Positions 1 to 10,869 of a stretch of DNA of 20,379 nucleotides are shown here, piece by piece; the stretch's first letter is position 1, and each line of letters starts with the position of its first letter. The DNA lies in the NCBI GenBank assembly GCA_019648995.1, contig BLXT01002413.1, positions 1,701,653-1,722,031 of the forward strand. Direction: 5' to 3'. Position numbers and translations under genes: made by a program. Origin of the DNA: Plakobranchus ocellatus. Its lineage: Eukaryota > Mollusca > Gastropoda > Plakobranchidae. A model generated the notes under the pieces. It saw only the letters and a program-made list of their open reading frames with translations, did not search any database and was not told where the DNA came from.

Positions 1-300
1 GAAGTAGGTTTAAATATATAAGGACAACTTTTGCCTCATTCTAACTGAGAAGGATAGATTGAACTCAAATTTTCATCTAGATCTTGTAATTTTCTTTTAT
101 AAGTGACTTCAACGCATTTAGAATAGAGAGAATTTTCATCCAAAGCAGCTCTTACAAATTTGAGATTTAGATGGTAACGTGGAATCCCTTTGTCTTCATA
201 TCCAGAAATACATTTTTTTTGTTTTAAATACTTTAAGAAGCACTAAGAACTTTCAATATTATTGTAACAACCTCTTGCACATTTTTTTTCTTAAATCTAG
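1..300 (+). other. 5' flank of the IPP-like gene, possible 5'-UTR intron end
   Basis: No coding exon is visible here. The stretch is AT-rich and ends in a pyrimidine-rich tract followed by AG at 299-300, which looks like a 3' splice acceptor only 8 nt before the start codon at 309. If it is used, the true first exon and promoter lie further upstream, either within these bases or outside the window. No TATA box or CpG-rich promoter can be defended. Confidence 0.4.
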
Positions 301-308
301 ACTTGAGA

Positions 309-3300
309 ATGGAAGCATCTCCTCCAGGTTATTCACGCTGTCTGTTGAAGAACTTAGAGCATCTTTGGAATGAGTCTGTCTTTTGTGACATAACTTTATT
401 GATTGGTCGACAAAAGTTTCAAGCACATAGGAATATTCTCGCAGCTGCAAGCTCATTTTTTAAAGCCATGTTTTTGTCTGGCATGGAAGAACAACATCAG
501 AATGAAATTGAGCTTCATGAGCTGTCTGCTGATATATTCCAAGCTGTTATGAGATTTATATATACAGGTATGTAATTTAAAAACATTCTTGAAGCAGCTT
601 TTCTACCAGGTTTTTTATTTTATGACATTCATTTTTTTTTTATTTTATTGTAATGGAGTTTCAAACCAATCTATGGGGTTAGAGTCTAAATCAAATTATT
701 TCTCTCATGTCATGAATAAAATATGTAAGTTTGTGATAATTAAATTGATTTGTTGGGTTTTTTTTTTCCACTGATAGCTTTAAAATCTCTTCATATAGTT
801 CTCAGGCTTGCAAGTTGTAATTTTTATATGGATGATTTTTAAAATAGTTATGATATTTTCATATCGACTGTTTAAAATTCTTCTTCTTTAGATGCCCTGT
901 TTGTAGCGGACATAGGTCATCATGATCCTCCACTCAAAGCTGTTGTCATATATAACATTATTAAAGTTTTTGTTGCCACCACTACCTACTGCCCATAAGT
1001 TAAGACTTTCAATAAATGCTATTCTCTGTCTACCTCTACTGAATTTGCATTCAATCTTTCCAGTGATTTCCAAGTGTTCTAAGCTCTTGTGTTAGCAAAT
1101 GTGCACATAAAGTTGTCTTAATGTTAAAATTAAAGATCGCTCTTTTCAGTACCAATTTATTGGACTTTTTTCCAGCCATGATATCCTCACATCTACAGCT
1201 TCCAATTTTCTCTCTGTTTCCTTGTTGATTGTCCTACTATCTTTACCGGGTAATATGATTTGCTATGAATTTCAAATATGCTGATTTGAATTTGTAAAAT
1301 TTGAGAATGAACAAAAAATCTTTTTAAACTTTCAGGTGTAGTTACTGTAAATGCTGAAACATGTCAGGATCTACTCTCAGCGGCTGATATGTTAGGCATA
1401 GAGGATGTTGTGGATATATGCAGCCAATTCCTCATTGAAAACTTGATACCATGTAATTGCATAGGTAAGTTAAGTGATGTTGATGTTTATTCCCATATAT
1501 AAGAAATGGGAAGATGTGGGAAAAATTAAATGGTTACTAATTTTATTAAATGAATTACTTTTTTTAGCTGTTTTGTATTGCTTAAGTCAGCAAATTATCA
1601 TTTTATCATGCTTCAAATTCCTCTAACCTAGTTATGTAATTACTCAGCTCAGTTCTTTTGTTTTGTTTCTTTCTTCATTACTTTTATTTTAATATTATCC
1701 AATCACATCATAAAAAAAAAGGGAGATGATATGGTGAAAATAGGTCAAAGAATATTTTGTTACTCAGTGGATTATTTTTTTTTATTTTTGCCTTTTTTAT
1801 GTCCTTATGTCCTTTTCAATTTTTTCACCTCAAGATGTTAAAGAATAAAAGATGAATCCTGAATATATTTTCTTAGTTGGTGGAGGAAACCATGAAAATT
1901 AATATTTTGTTTAAATCAGCAGTGTTCTAGGAGGAAACTTATTTCAGTTAGAAATTTAATTTTTTATTTTGTGAGTTTTTATACATTCTTCCATTTTATT
2001 TTATTTTATTTTATTTATTATTTTTTTTTTTTGTAATCAATGAAATATGATTGCTTGCACTGAAAATGTTTCAAACAATAAGGTCACATTTTTTTTCCTC
2101 TTTTCAATTTCAGTTTTATTCTTTAACTTAAGTTTATAAATTTAACATTTGCAATTTAATCATTAACAAAAATATTATCTTCAATTGTGATATTACATTC
2201 AGTTTCTTCTCTTCTGATTTGTAGGTATCTTTGCATTTGCCGATGCCCATAATCTGGTTCATTTGAAGCGTCAAGCGCAACTGTTTTTGGAAAAGAACTT
2301 TGTTGCTGCTGTTGCTGAGGATGAATTTGTTCATCTAGAGTTCAAAGCCCTTCTTTCCATTCTGGGGAGTGAAAAATTGCATATTGAAAATGAATGCCAA
2401 GTAAATATTTTTTTTTCTTTATGAAACACATAAGTGGTGGATGATTGAAAAGCTGGAGATTAAAACCTATGAAAAAAATGTGTGATCTTTAATTGATCCT
2501 TTCCTCTGAAGGTTACATGTAGATGAGTGGGGAAAAAAAATAAAATAAAATCAACGTTAAAATTGTATTTTTCCAAATTGATGTGAATATAGTTAAGTAT
2601 ATGAGTATATATCTCAAGTAAAATTGAAAATATTGTTTGGTTACTTTTTCCTGTTTAGCTATTTTACTTGAAAACTGTAATATTTTTTTTCGCCCAATTT
2701 GGTATTAAATGCCTTTGATTGATTTATAAAAACTAAAAAGTGGTTCATTAATCTAATGAACCAATATTTGTTTGTAAGTTTTTTTTATTTTTATTCTTAC
2801 TGTTTAGTAACAAAGGTAAACAAAAATTCACACTTTTGAATATTTGTCTCCACAAAACTGTTCAAGCAGACAAGATGCTGAGCAAAGCAACTTTTTTTTT
2901 TTACATTAAATATTGAAGGATAAAAAATGTAAAAATCCAAATGATTGTTTTCTGTAGACTATATATTTACTCATACAGTTCAGTTCGTTTGATTCGAAAT
3001 GACAGGGGAAAAAAAATTATGATTTATCTGAAATTTGATTTATTAGAATACATTATAATAAAGTCAACTTGAACAAAAATGAAAGGGGGGCAATTTTATC
3101 GGCAGTTATCACTTACAACACAGTATTTGTGCTGGGATATTATTTTATAATCCGTTTCGACCTACATTTCATTCTCTTAGATCTATTACTGTTAGTCGCT
3201 TAAATTTTGAGCATGGGTTATTGAATTTCATGGCACCTCTTCAAACTGAAACCCACATCTCTTACTCCTGCATCTTGCCTGAATAGCCCATCGTCACAAT

Positions 3301-5925
3301 GAGTGTCTTTACCAGTACATCATTGGCAAGTTGCAGTTGCTTACTTTCCCTTTTGCAATGAGAGTAAGACAGATAATTGATTTTTGCCCAATTGCATCCT
3401 TTTCATCTCCAATCCAATTGTGTGAGACTAGATCTAGGTCTAAGTTGGTCAGTTACTCAATTTTGCACCAGCCTCATTCCTTTGTGGCTCTTCACCTTCA
3501 CTTTGTCTCATTCTCCTCTCCTAAATGCATAGGCACAGTTTTTAACTGTTGAAAATCAAGGAGCAAACAAGTTATATACCTGACAGCTATGAACAGGAAA
3601 CTGAACTTGAACTGTACGTGGGTGAAGTGGTAGAACCAGAAAAGTGATATGAGAATATGCTATGGTATTGAATTATTCAATATTGCTTTCTGAGTCTTTG
3701 AAATAATCATTATTTTAAAAGCAGGATAAAAAATGGACAAATCTCTTATTGGCGTGTATCTCAATTTATCAGAAAATGAAATTATCTGAAATCAAATTAT
3801 GTGGACTCTATGTGACAAAATGGGTTTGAATGTATTTCGTAACTTGTATTTGATTCATCAGTTTTAGGGGAAAATGGGCAGCTTGTTTGCAATAGAAGTA
3901 TTGTCAATTTAAGCTGGAATTAATTTTTTTTCTTCTTTTGCAGGTTTTGGAAGCGGCAATGAAATGGATCTCAGCAGATATTCCCAAACGTAGAAAGCAT
4001 TTACTGCAGGTTCTGAATGAAATACGCTTTAACCTAGTATCACAGCGCCAGTTACAAAGAATTGTGACGTCTTGTGAAGACCATGGAATTCAAGTCATGC
4101 TGACCAAATTTTCCAAACATTCCCACAACATTATGTCTTTCTATCCCGTTTCTCTTTATTTGCCTGTTGATAAACCAAATATGCTTACATGTCCCAGAGA
4201 AAATGCAAAACGATATGTATATCTAGTGGGAGGGTTTGCACGAAAGAAACACAACTTTCTAAGCCATATCAGCACATTAGATAGCGTGGAGCGGTATGAT
4301 GTTTACACAAAGAAGTGGCATGCCTACAATGGTATGAGCCACCCACGCAGTAGCCATGGTATCGCTGTCCTTGATCAAAGGTTGGTGGTCGCAGGAGGAG
4401 AGGATGCTTTCTTAATAACAGCATCTGTGGAAAGTTTTGATCCTGATGAAAACATATGGACCTCACTACCCAGCATGAATTACCCCAGGTATGGATTAGG
4501 CCTTGCCTCCCTTGATGGATTTTTATATGCAATAGGTGGATATATAGGTTCTGAAATAGGAGCAACCATTGAAAGATATGACCCAAACAATGGAATATGG
4601 ATGGACATTGACACCATGCCAAACCCAAGGTTTTGCATGGCTGTTGTGGAATATGAGGGTAAGGGGGGTTTTTTTTGTTTGTTTATTTTTCTTTCATTAA
4701 AAAAAAAAAACATATATTTTATGAAGAAGATTAGAGTGATTTTCTATGTATTTATTTAATAACATAAAAGGTTGTTGGAATCAATTGACCTTGGAGAAAA
4801 AAATGGATGTTTTTAATTTCTTTTCTAACAAAATAATCATTAAAATGATTTAAACAAATTTAATTTCATGACACAGTTGACAGTCTTGTCCCATTGACTG
4901 AACTATAATTCTTTCTTTTGAAAGCTTTGTTACACAGCCACATTTTACTAGTTAGTGAGCCATATTCATTCACTATGTTATTAATATTAAGCTTGCATGT
5001 TTTTTCACTAGTTAAGAGAGTTGCATATCAGCTTTATCATGATTTACTTTAAAACTTTTTTTTTTCTTTCAAAACATCTGAACTTAAATTTTTTCATTCT
5101 GTTGTTAATACATGACCTGTAGGATTGATCTACGTGGCTGGGGGATTGTCTGAGCTCAGTGTTGAATCTGATGCCTTGGAAAGTTATAACCCTGTCACCA
5201 AAGAGTGGTGTCCTCTAGCAAGACTCAAGTGTCCTAGGGCTTACCATGGACTTGTTGCCTTTGATGGCTGTTTATATGCAGTTGGTGGATTTAATGAGTA
5301 CCGAGGCTCACTCAATTCTGTTGAAAAATATTCATTAAAAGATGTAAGTGCAGTTTTGTCTTTTGTAATTTACTGAAAAGAAAAAAAACAAATGGGTAGC
5401 ACATTTTTTTTATAAATTGCAAAACAATTTTTTTTCACTTGTCAAAAAGCAATTTTTGGAGCTGAAATATTTTTAGTATCTTTCCAATTCCATTACATAT
5501 TAGAGTCTGAACTGTTTTCCTATCATATGTATTGTTATTGTTCTAAAAAAAATCTTTTCGACCCCGTGCACACACTTCTATCTCTCATTTTTTGAGAAAA
5601 TGAGGTACACAGTTTTGGAAATTGGCTTTAAAGTTTTTTGCCTCTATCCATATTGCTCTTCCCAATAATTTATCCTCAGAACTGCTGGAGTGTTGTGAGC
5701 CCAATGCAGGTGAGCCGAGCTGGTGCAGCTGTCGCAGTCCTGGGATGCAAGATGTATGTGTTTGGTGGTCGCTCTCAAGATGTTGTGGAGCTTGCTGGCT
5801 GTTCCGGTACAAATCCATCAGTCACACTGGATAGCTGCGAGTTCTATGATTTTTCTAGAGATGTGTGGACTGGTCTGCCTCGCATGTCGTGTGAGAGGTG
5901 TGAGGCTGTAGCTGTTGTGTTATGA
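309..5925 (+). CDS. IPP: BTB-BACK-Kelch protein, actin-binding protein IPP (KLHL27) orthologue; six exons
   Basis: Exons read as 309-567, 1336-1464, 2225-2400, 3944-4658, 5123-5343 and 5680-5925. All introns are GT-AG, and phases join exactly to give 581 residues plus a TGA stop. The ATG has A at -3 and G at +4. Domain order: BTB/POZ about residues 18-122 (CDITLLIGRQKFQAHRNILA near its start); BACK about 127-235 (NCIGIFAFADAHNL, then KRRKHLLQVLNEIRF); six Kelch blades about 279-581, with GG doublets at 284, 339, 386, 433, 481 and 529 and the paired tryptophans at 313, 360, 407, 455, 503 and 563. Family members bind CUL3 through BTB/BACK and substrates or F-actin through the propeller. The IPP assignment rests on remembered resemblance: length near 584, KRRKH in BACK, IGSEIGATIERYDP, GLIYVAGG and a terminal ...CE..VAVL ending. 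A different KLHL paralogue is possible. Cytosolic or actin-associated location is inferred from the family. Confidence 0.9.
568..1335 (+). other. Intron 1 of the IPP-like gene
   Basis: Phase-1 intron. The donor is CAG|GTATGT (GT at 568) and the acceptor is a pyrimidine tract ending ttcag at 1331-1335. It splits a glycine codon (residue 87) at the end of the conserved FIYTG segment of the BTB domain. It contains an antisense LINE 3' fragment (about 893-1246); the rest is T-rich and featureless. Confidence 0.85.
893..1246 (-). mobile_element. Degenerate 3' end of an RTE-like non-LTR retrotransposon (copy 1)
   Basis: Read on the minus strand, this encodes the C-terminal tail typical of endonuclease/reverse-transcriptase LINE proteins. 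From 5' to 3' it shows INKETERKLEAVDVRISW, then GKIECKFSRGRQRIAFIESL, an asparagine-rich patch, and a final EWRIMMTYVR. The last 60 codons (888-1073) remain open, but the upstream part has stops and frame changes and lacks several residues compared with copy 2 at about 10505-10815. It is a dead 5'-truncated insertion, antisense to the host gene and within intron 1. Family name (RTE or a close relative) comes from recollection of the tail motif and is not certain. Confidence 0.7.
1465..2224 (+). other. Intron 2 of the IPP-like gene
   Basis: Phase-1 intron with donor ATAG|GTAAGT and an acceptor ending tttgtag at 2218-2224. It splits the glycine codon at residue 130, the start of the BACK domain. 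It contains an ATTTT-type pentamer repeat followed by a T run at about 1993-2032, and other A/T homopolymers. No coding or mobile sequence was recognised. Confidence 0.85.
2401..3943 (+). other. Intron 3 of the IPP-like gene
   Basis: Phase-0 intron, the largest of the gene (1543 bp), between CAA|GTAAAT and ttcttttgcag|GTT. It interrupts BACK between Gln188 and Val189. The middle (about 3160-3560) is less AT-rich than the flanks, but its only open frames are short and unlike any family I know. I could not assign that patch to a repeat or an exon. Confidence 0.85.
4659..5122 (+). other. Intron 4 of the IPP-like gene
   Basis: Phase-1 intron. The donor is GAGG|GTAAGG, followed at once by a G run and a T run; the acceptor ends cctgtag at 5116-5122. 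It splits the glycine codon (residue 427) that opens GLIYVAGG, between Kelch blades 3 and 4. The contents are AT-rich and without recognisable features. Confidence 0.85.
5344..5679 (+). other. Intron 5 of the IPP-like gene, with an 8-bp hairpin
   Basis: Phase-0 intron. The donor is GAT|GTAAGT and the acceptor tatcctcag ends at 5679. It separates LKD from NCW inside Kelch blade 5. A perfect 8-bp inverted repeat (CTCATTTT at 5584-5591 and AAAATGAG at 5597-5604, 5-nt loop) lies about 75-95 nt before the acceptor. Whether it matters for splicing cannot be told from sequence. Confidence 0.8.
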
Positions 5926-6260
5926 CCTATGTAAAAGCTGGAAACATTTAAACAAGAGGATGCATTGAGGAGCAAATGTATGTCATGCTATTTTCTTGTG
6001 AGGTGGCATGAGTTCTATAGAGACCTTAACAACCCTTTTTAAAGTTTCAGTTAAGGATTGAGAACACACACACGCGTGACACATTCAAGCACAAGTTTTC
6101 ATTTTTTGTGTGAGGGACTTCTAATGTCTGCATCAGTGGCTGAAAAAAATTTTGTTTGGAAACCAACATGTTTTCAATTTCATGGGAATTAATTTGATTT
6201 ATTAAGTAGCTTTCATGTGAAAAGTAAATGAATAAAATATTTATTTAATATTAGTATTTA
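5926..6260 (+). other. 3' UTR of the IPP-like gene
   Basis: Non-coding sequence following the TGA at 5923-5925. It ends at a probable cleavage site 15-30 nt after the AATAAA at 6231-6236. ATTTA-type AU-rich pentamers cluster at about 6236-6262. Later plus-strand AATAAA hexamers at 7067-7072 and near 7717 could give longer 3' UTR forms, so the end is provisional. Confidence 0.55.
6231..6236 (+). promoter_or_regulatory. Poly(A) signal AATAAA of the IPP-like gene
   Basis: Canonical hexamer about 306 nt after the stop codon. A GT-rich stretch follows at about 6269-6283 (tgctgttgtggtgaag), the expected downstream element arrangement. Confidence 0.65.
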
Positions 6261-9200
6261 TTTCCAATGCTGTTGTGGTGAAGGAAACAACACGTTTAAT
6301 AAGTCTTTCATACATATTGCTCTGATTTCTGTGTTTTGATTTTGTTGTTGTTGTTTTTTTTTTTTTTTTTTTTCAGGGGGAAGGGGTTAACTTCTAATAT
6401 ATGGCATTATGACAAAATATATGTCCTGCATTGTAATTGTATCACTATGGTCTCATCCTAACAACCAACCCACTAATAATAGCCTGCTCTGCTAAAGAAC
6501 CTGCTTTTCTTACGTAGCAACAAATTTTCACTATATTTTACATCTGCAAGGGTTTTCCATGGGTGGCAAACTCTGCTTAAAAGAGGGTTATTGAATTATA
6601 GTGGCATAAGAATGTTTGTCATGCGACTTTTTTAGCCATATTTGAATTTCTGTATTGATTTGATATTATCGAGTGCATAACTCTTTCATAGGGTTAGGTA
6701 AAGAAGTGCAGGGATGAGGAGGGTGAGGAATGATGAGATGGAAGTCGGAGCAAGTTTGCCATGGGGCAAAGTAGTGAGGCTTGTTTAACAAGTTAGGCCA
6801 CCCATAGTGTAAAAAAGAAATGTGTTTGATGAGCATAGTCTGCTTGACTGTCAAAATATCGCCTGCATATTTTGCAATATAGGAAGGAGAAAATCATAGA
6901 TGATCCTGAGAGTACACACAGCTGAACCCAAGTAGCCAAGCCAGCCTTTTGCCGCCTGTGATAATCAGTTATGTAGAAAACTTTTGGTATTATTTGGTGA
7001 TTATCTTCACAGTGAAGCTCAGGATATTAAGCAATTATTATTTGCAGCAGATCATCACTTGTGGTGAATAAAGCTGAGGTCCATTGAATCTAACACATTA
7101 CACGTGACTAATGTGAAGATACCCCATTCACCTAGACTAGATGTAATTGCCTCTGATTGTTTTACGCAAGTTTTGGGGCAATGCTTTAGTTTGCACTCAA
7201 CCACACAACTGGTAGTTGTTTAAAAATGAAAATTTTTAGTGCATACGAGGCATAGTAATTTTCTGAAGGAGGCAGAATCTGGCCAACACTAAACATTAAC
7301 TTTCATCAAAATTTTTTCTAAGATATGTGAAGTACTGGTCTTTTTTTTTTGTGCTAACTCTAGGGTTTTTTCCACATCCTTAATGGACAAATAGAGGAAT
7401 ACATGCACTTGTATCTACTAGTAGGGTTGAAAGTTATCTGCATATTACACCAAAGAATATAACCTCGTTTAGAATCAGCTATTGCTATCTTCTTTTGACT
7501 GCTTCTTAAGGGGGAAGACCAATTTAATTTTATCAAGTGTCCTCCATTGCAAGTGAAGATTGTCATGATTTGTATACATGTATATATACATTTGTGTGAA
7601 ATAGCAATGATATGTTTTGAATTTATAATTAAAAAATTCATCATGAAAAAGATGTAAAATAAATACTGGAGAGATGCAAATCTGATCGGATCTCATTTTT
7701 TATTCCATGCATTGTTAATAAAACTTCTGTATATAATTTATCCTTAACATTTTTTCAAGCTCTGAATTTGGTTCATATTTTTACAAAAAGTTGTGAACTT
7801 CTGAATATCACAATACATGTAATATAGTGTTCTTAATTTCTTGTATCTGACAGAAGAAAATGTGGATGAGATTGTTATTTATGGTGAACCTTTTCAAATA
7901 GCAGCAAAAACTCCTACCTATTTTGTGGTTTTACAAAAGTAACTGTAAAGCTCTCAAATCTGGATTAAAATTGAAAGAGAAAGTATAACATTGGGTGTTT
8001 TGAAATAGAAAGGAGATTATAATGTACTTTTTAAAAATCTAATTATATCTTTCTAACAAAAAGAAGATAAAAAAAAAGAAGTACAGTTATTAAGAGACTA
8101 ATTTTCCTGCATATCTTTGCATAAAACAGTTAATGGTTTGTTAAACAGCTGCAATTTTTTTACTCCAGAAAAAGAAATTCAAAATTTGATGAGAAATAAC
8201 ATAAAATTAATTTTCGAAAGTTTTACGGCAATTTTAATGAAGTATGTATTTTATTATTTTCATTTGCATTAAATGCCTTAAGATAAAATGATGCATTACA
8301 TATTGTATTTTTATTCAATGTATTTACCCATAATACGCTTGCATTAATGTGTGGCTCTGAACAAAACGTTGTATTTAATTAGCTAATTTGCACTTCTTTA
8401 TTTTTCTGCCAAATTTTTGTTGTTGGATTTATTTTTTACTTAACCTATTTTTTTGATGATCTCAAACAGTCGTAAGTTTCACCTTTTTTTTTTCTAAACC
8501 AACCATTCTTTTAGAACTTTCACACAGGTATATCATTATCATTGTAACTGAAAGAAGAAAAGTTTGTGTCACCAATTCTGTATTGTTGTCATGAATTGAG
8601 ACGATTTGTGGCAAAAAAAATGAATCTCATATTTCTCTCAGAGAGACCTTCACATATTATTTTTAAATCATATGAAAAACTGTGAGTCTCCCTCAAAGGC
8701 TATGAGAGAGTGTGGAAGTATAAAAAATTGTGAAGCATGACATTTTTACCCATATTTATGTCACTTGTTACTTATGCAAACCATCATTCATCTTGTGGTG
8801 TTGCTACACAGTTAATCATTTTGGTGAAACATCTGAACAATATTTTATTGTCAGTGTACTGGGATTTCATCACATTGCTGTCGAGTATGGACTAAAAAGT
8901 TAATGTGATTGTGGAAATAAAATTTACTGATGTAAATGTTTTTTTTTGTTTTTTTTTTTTGTTGTTTTACTTGGGAATAAACTTTGGAAGGCAAGTAATA
9001 ATAATAAGTTATTTTCTCATTCCAGTAGACTGTCAGTTTTATTTCCGTTTTTTTTTAGTGCACATTGTCCCATGTTACTTCCCACTATTCGGCCTGTAAT
9101 GCTGTTGTTATAGGTTTCTTTAGATCAGTAGCAAAAGGCAGTTGCTCGCAGCCCAAGACTTCCATCAAATGTAAAGGAAGACATGGAAATCTTCTGTACT

Positions 9201-9420
9201 TGCATTTATTTACAGAAGGATACAAATATATATCTAGATCGTATTGGTATTCAAAGAATAATATTACTACATTCAGGACGTTTGACAACGCAAAAATCAA
9301 ATTACTATGCATGTTTTTTTTTTATTTTTAGAGACTACTCAGAAACAGCCCTTTAGTTGCAGAAGTGGTGGTCGTATTGGCAACTATAGAAGTGGCTGCA
9401 ACTGCAGCAGCAGCTGAAGT
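6261..9420. other. Intergenic, no gene recognised
   Basis: Three kilobases of AT-rich DNA. Open frames here are short and of low complexity on both strands. Notable points are a T20 run followed directly by CAG and a G/A-rich stretch (6354-6386), further AATAAA hexamers at 7067 and near 7717, and a 14-bp ATGTATATATACAT palindrome near 7577. From about 9360 the sequence falls into triplet phase (gtg/gtc/gca-type triplets) that leads into the AAT array. Confidence 0.6.
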
Positions 9421-9563
9421 AATAATTATAATAATAATATAACAATAATAACGATGATAATAGTAATAACGATAATAATAATAATAATAATAATAATATA
9501 ACAATAATAACGATAATAATAGTAATAACGATAATAATAATAATAATAATAATAGTAATAACG

Positions 9564-9594
<31 letters not shown>

Positions 9595-9697
9595 GAATAA
9601 GAATAAGAATAATAAGAATAATAATAAGAAGAAGAAGAAGAATGATAATAAAAATAATAATAATAATAATAATGATAATATTTATAATTATTATTAC

Positions 9698-9749
<52 letters not shown>

Positions 9750-9750
9750 T
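9421..9750. repeat. AAT/ATT triplet microsatellite with strand reversal
   Basis: About 330 bp of ATA/AAT triplets interspersed with aac, acg, gat, agt and aag variants. It switches at about 9681-9687 to the complementary ATT phase, which runs to 9750. Variant triplets repeat with a 59-bp period (aacaataataacga at 9441 and again at 9500). A minus-strand open frame across it is only a polyisoleucine artefact. Confidence 0.95.
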
Positions 9751-10190
9751 TAACCAATACACTCATAACAAAAGGATAATGAAATTCGTTTGTAACGCGC
9801 TATTCAACTTAAATAACAAGAGTTTAAGTGCTGCAATATCTTTGCCACAATGTAAAGATTTACAAAGATTCACTCAATAGTTGACAACCATGATTTTTAA
9901 AAACGAAAACTTGCATATAATTTAAAGTGTCCATAATAGAAGCAGGTTGATAACATGTGTTCCTACCATTCGAGTTCTTTCATTATGTACCTTTCTTGAA
10001 AATTGACCCAACTTCAGATGATCGTTTCTTAAATCTTGAAATAATAAATGAAGAAACAAAATTTTCCAAGAATGATCAATAAGAAAGGCAGACATGTAAC
10101 TTACTTAGGTGGTTCATAAGGTACCTCGTCGTTTGCAAGTCTAAAAAAAAAATGACTGCTAGCTTCTTTGCCTACTCAATAAATAAAAGG
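9751..10190. other. Intergenic, nothing recognised
   Basis: Moderately AT-rich unique-looking sequence between the triplet array and the SINE. No open frame, hairpin or repeat of note on either strand. Confidence 0.5.
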
Positions 10191-10360
10191 GGGCATCGGT
10201 GACATAGTGAATCCGCCCTGAGATCTGCAGGGACCTTTCTGTAACGAGTTTGAGCCCCGCCACCGGTGCCCTGGCCTGACGGAGGGCCTGGAAGCCTGAG
10301 ATCACCTTGTTGCGGATTGGCTATATTTAATAAAAAAACAAACCAGTGAATTAAAAAAAA
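10191..10360 (+). mobile_element. tRNA-derived SINE
   Basis: The head keeps a tRNA plan. GGGCATCGGTG (10191-10201) pairs with CACCGGTGCCC (10261-10271) as an 11-bp closing stem with one G-U pair. An A-box-like TAGTGAATCCG lies at 10205-10215, a perfect 5-bp anticodon-arm stem with 7-nt loop at 10216-10232, and a B-box-like GTTTGAGCC at 10248-10256. The loop lacks U33 and the T arm is poor, so it is not a working tRNA. A GC-rich unrelated body (about 10272-10320) and an A-rich tail (about 10328-10361) follow. That head-body-tail order fits a Pol III SINE in plus orientation. No target duplication was confirmed. Confidence 0.7.
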
Positions 10361-10504
10361 AATTATGTTCTCTTTCAACGCTGATCTAACCGGTCTCACC
10401 AATCAAAAGCCTTCAAATTACGAAATAGCTTTTCAGTTTTTATCCTCATTTAATTTTAATTTTTGTTCTCACTCAAACCTGATTATCTTCAATACATTTT
10501 TTCA

Positions 10505-10815
10505 TCGTGTTACATAGCATTTGCAAGTCGGATAGAAGAACAGAATAGTATCCTGAGTATCGCCAGCTTATAGCCCATCAGTTGAGGCTTTCAATAACAA
10601 TTAACATTTATTCTCTGTTTTAATTGATGACCAAAATGCTCTAATCCCCTAATAAGTAGACAAATCTTAGAAATTGTAGTTTTGCCTCCGTCTTATGGTT
10701 TTGATTATGATCTCTCAAGTTTAGCTCCTTTCAGTACCGGTTCATTGGATTTTAGTCCGTCTATGATATCCTAATTCCTCTTATAAACCACATCTCTACT
10801 GCTTCTAGTTTCTTT
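10505..10815 (-). mobile_element. Degenerate 3' end of the same LINE family (copy 2)
   Basis: The minus strand begins with KLEAVEMWFIRGIRIS followed by a stop, then NPMNRY and, much later, a degraded IESLN.WAI motif. This parallels copy 1 in intron 1 (KLEAVDVRISW, SPINWY, FIESLNLWAV). At DNA level, stretches such as ctttcagtaccggttcattgg, gatatccta and the gctttcaataa region also align with copy 1. It has more stops than copy 1 and is certainly dead. It abuts the (AG)n tract at its 5' side. Confidence 0.6.

Positions 10816-10818
<3 letters not shown>

Positions 10819-10868
<50 letters not shown>
10819..10868. repeat. (AG)n microsatellite
   Basis: An almost perfect run of about 25 AG dinucleotides, directly beside LINE copy 2. 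Confidence 0.97.

Positions 10869-10869
<1 letters not shown>

Noticed and set aside
3331..3552. 73-codon open frame in intron 3
   Set aside because: No recognisable motif, it is not needed to join the exons in frame, and the flanking exons read through perfectly without it.
4269..4713. Minus-strand open frames of 119 and 77 codons
   Set aside because: They lie antisense to Kelch exon 4, whose plus-strand reading is clearly a conserved propeller.
9353..9766. Minus-strand open frame of 137 codons, mostly isoleucine and leucine
   Set aside because: It is the translation of the AAT/ATT triplet array and its triplet-phased edge; no real protein has this composition.
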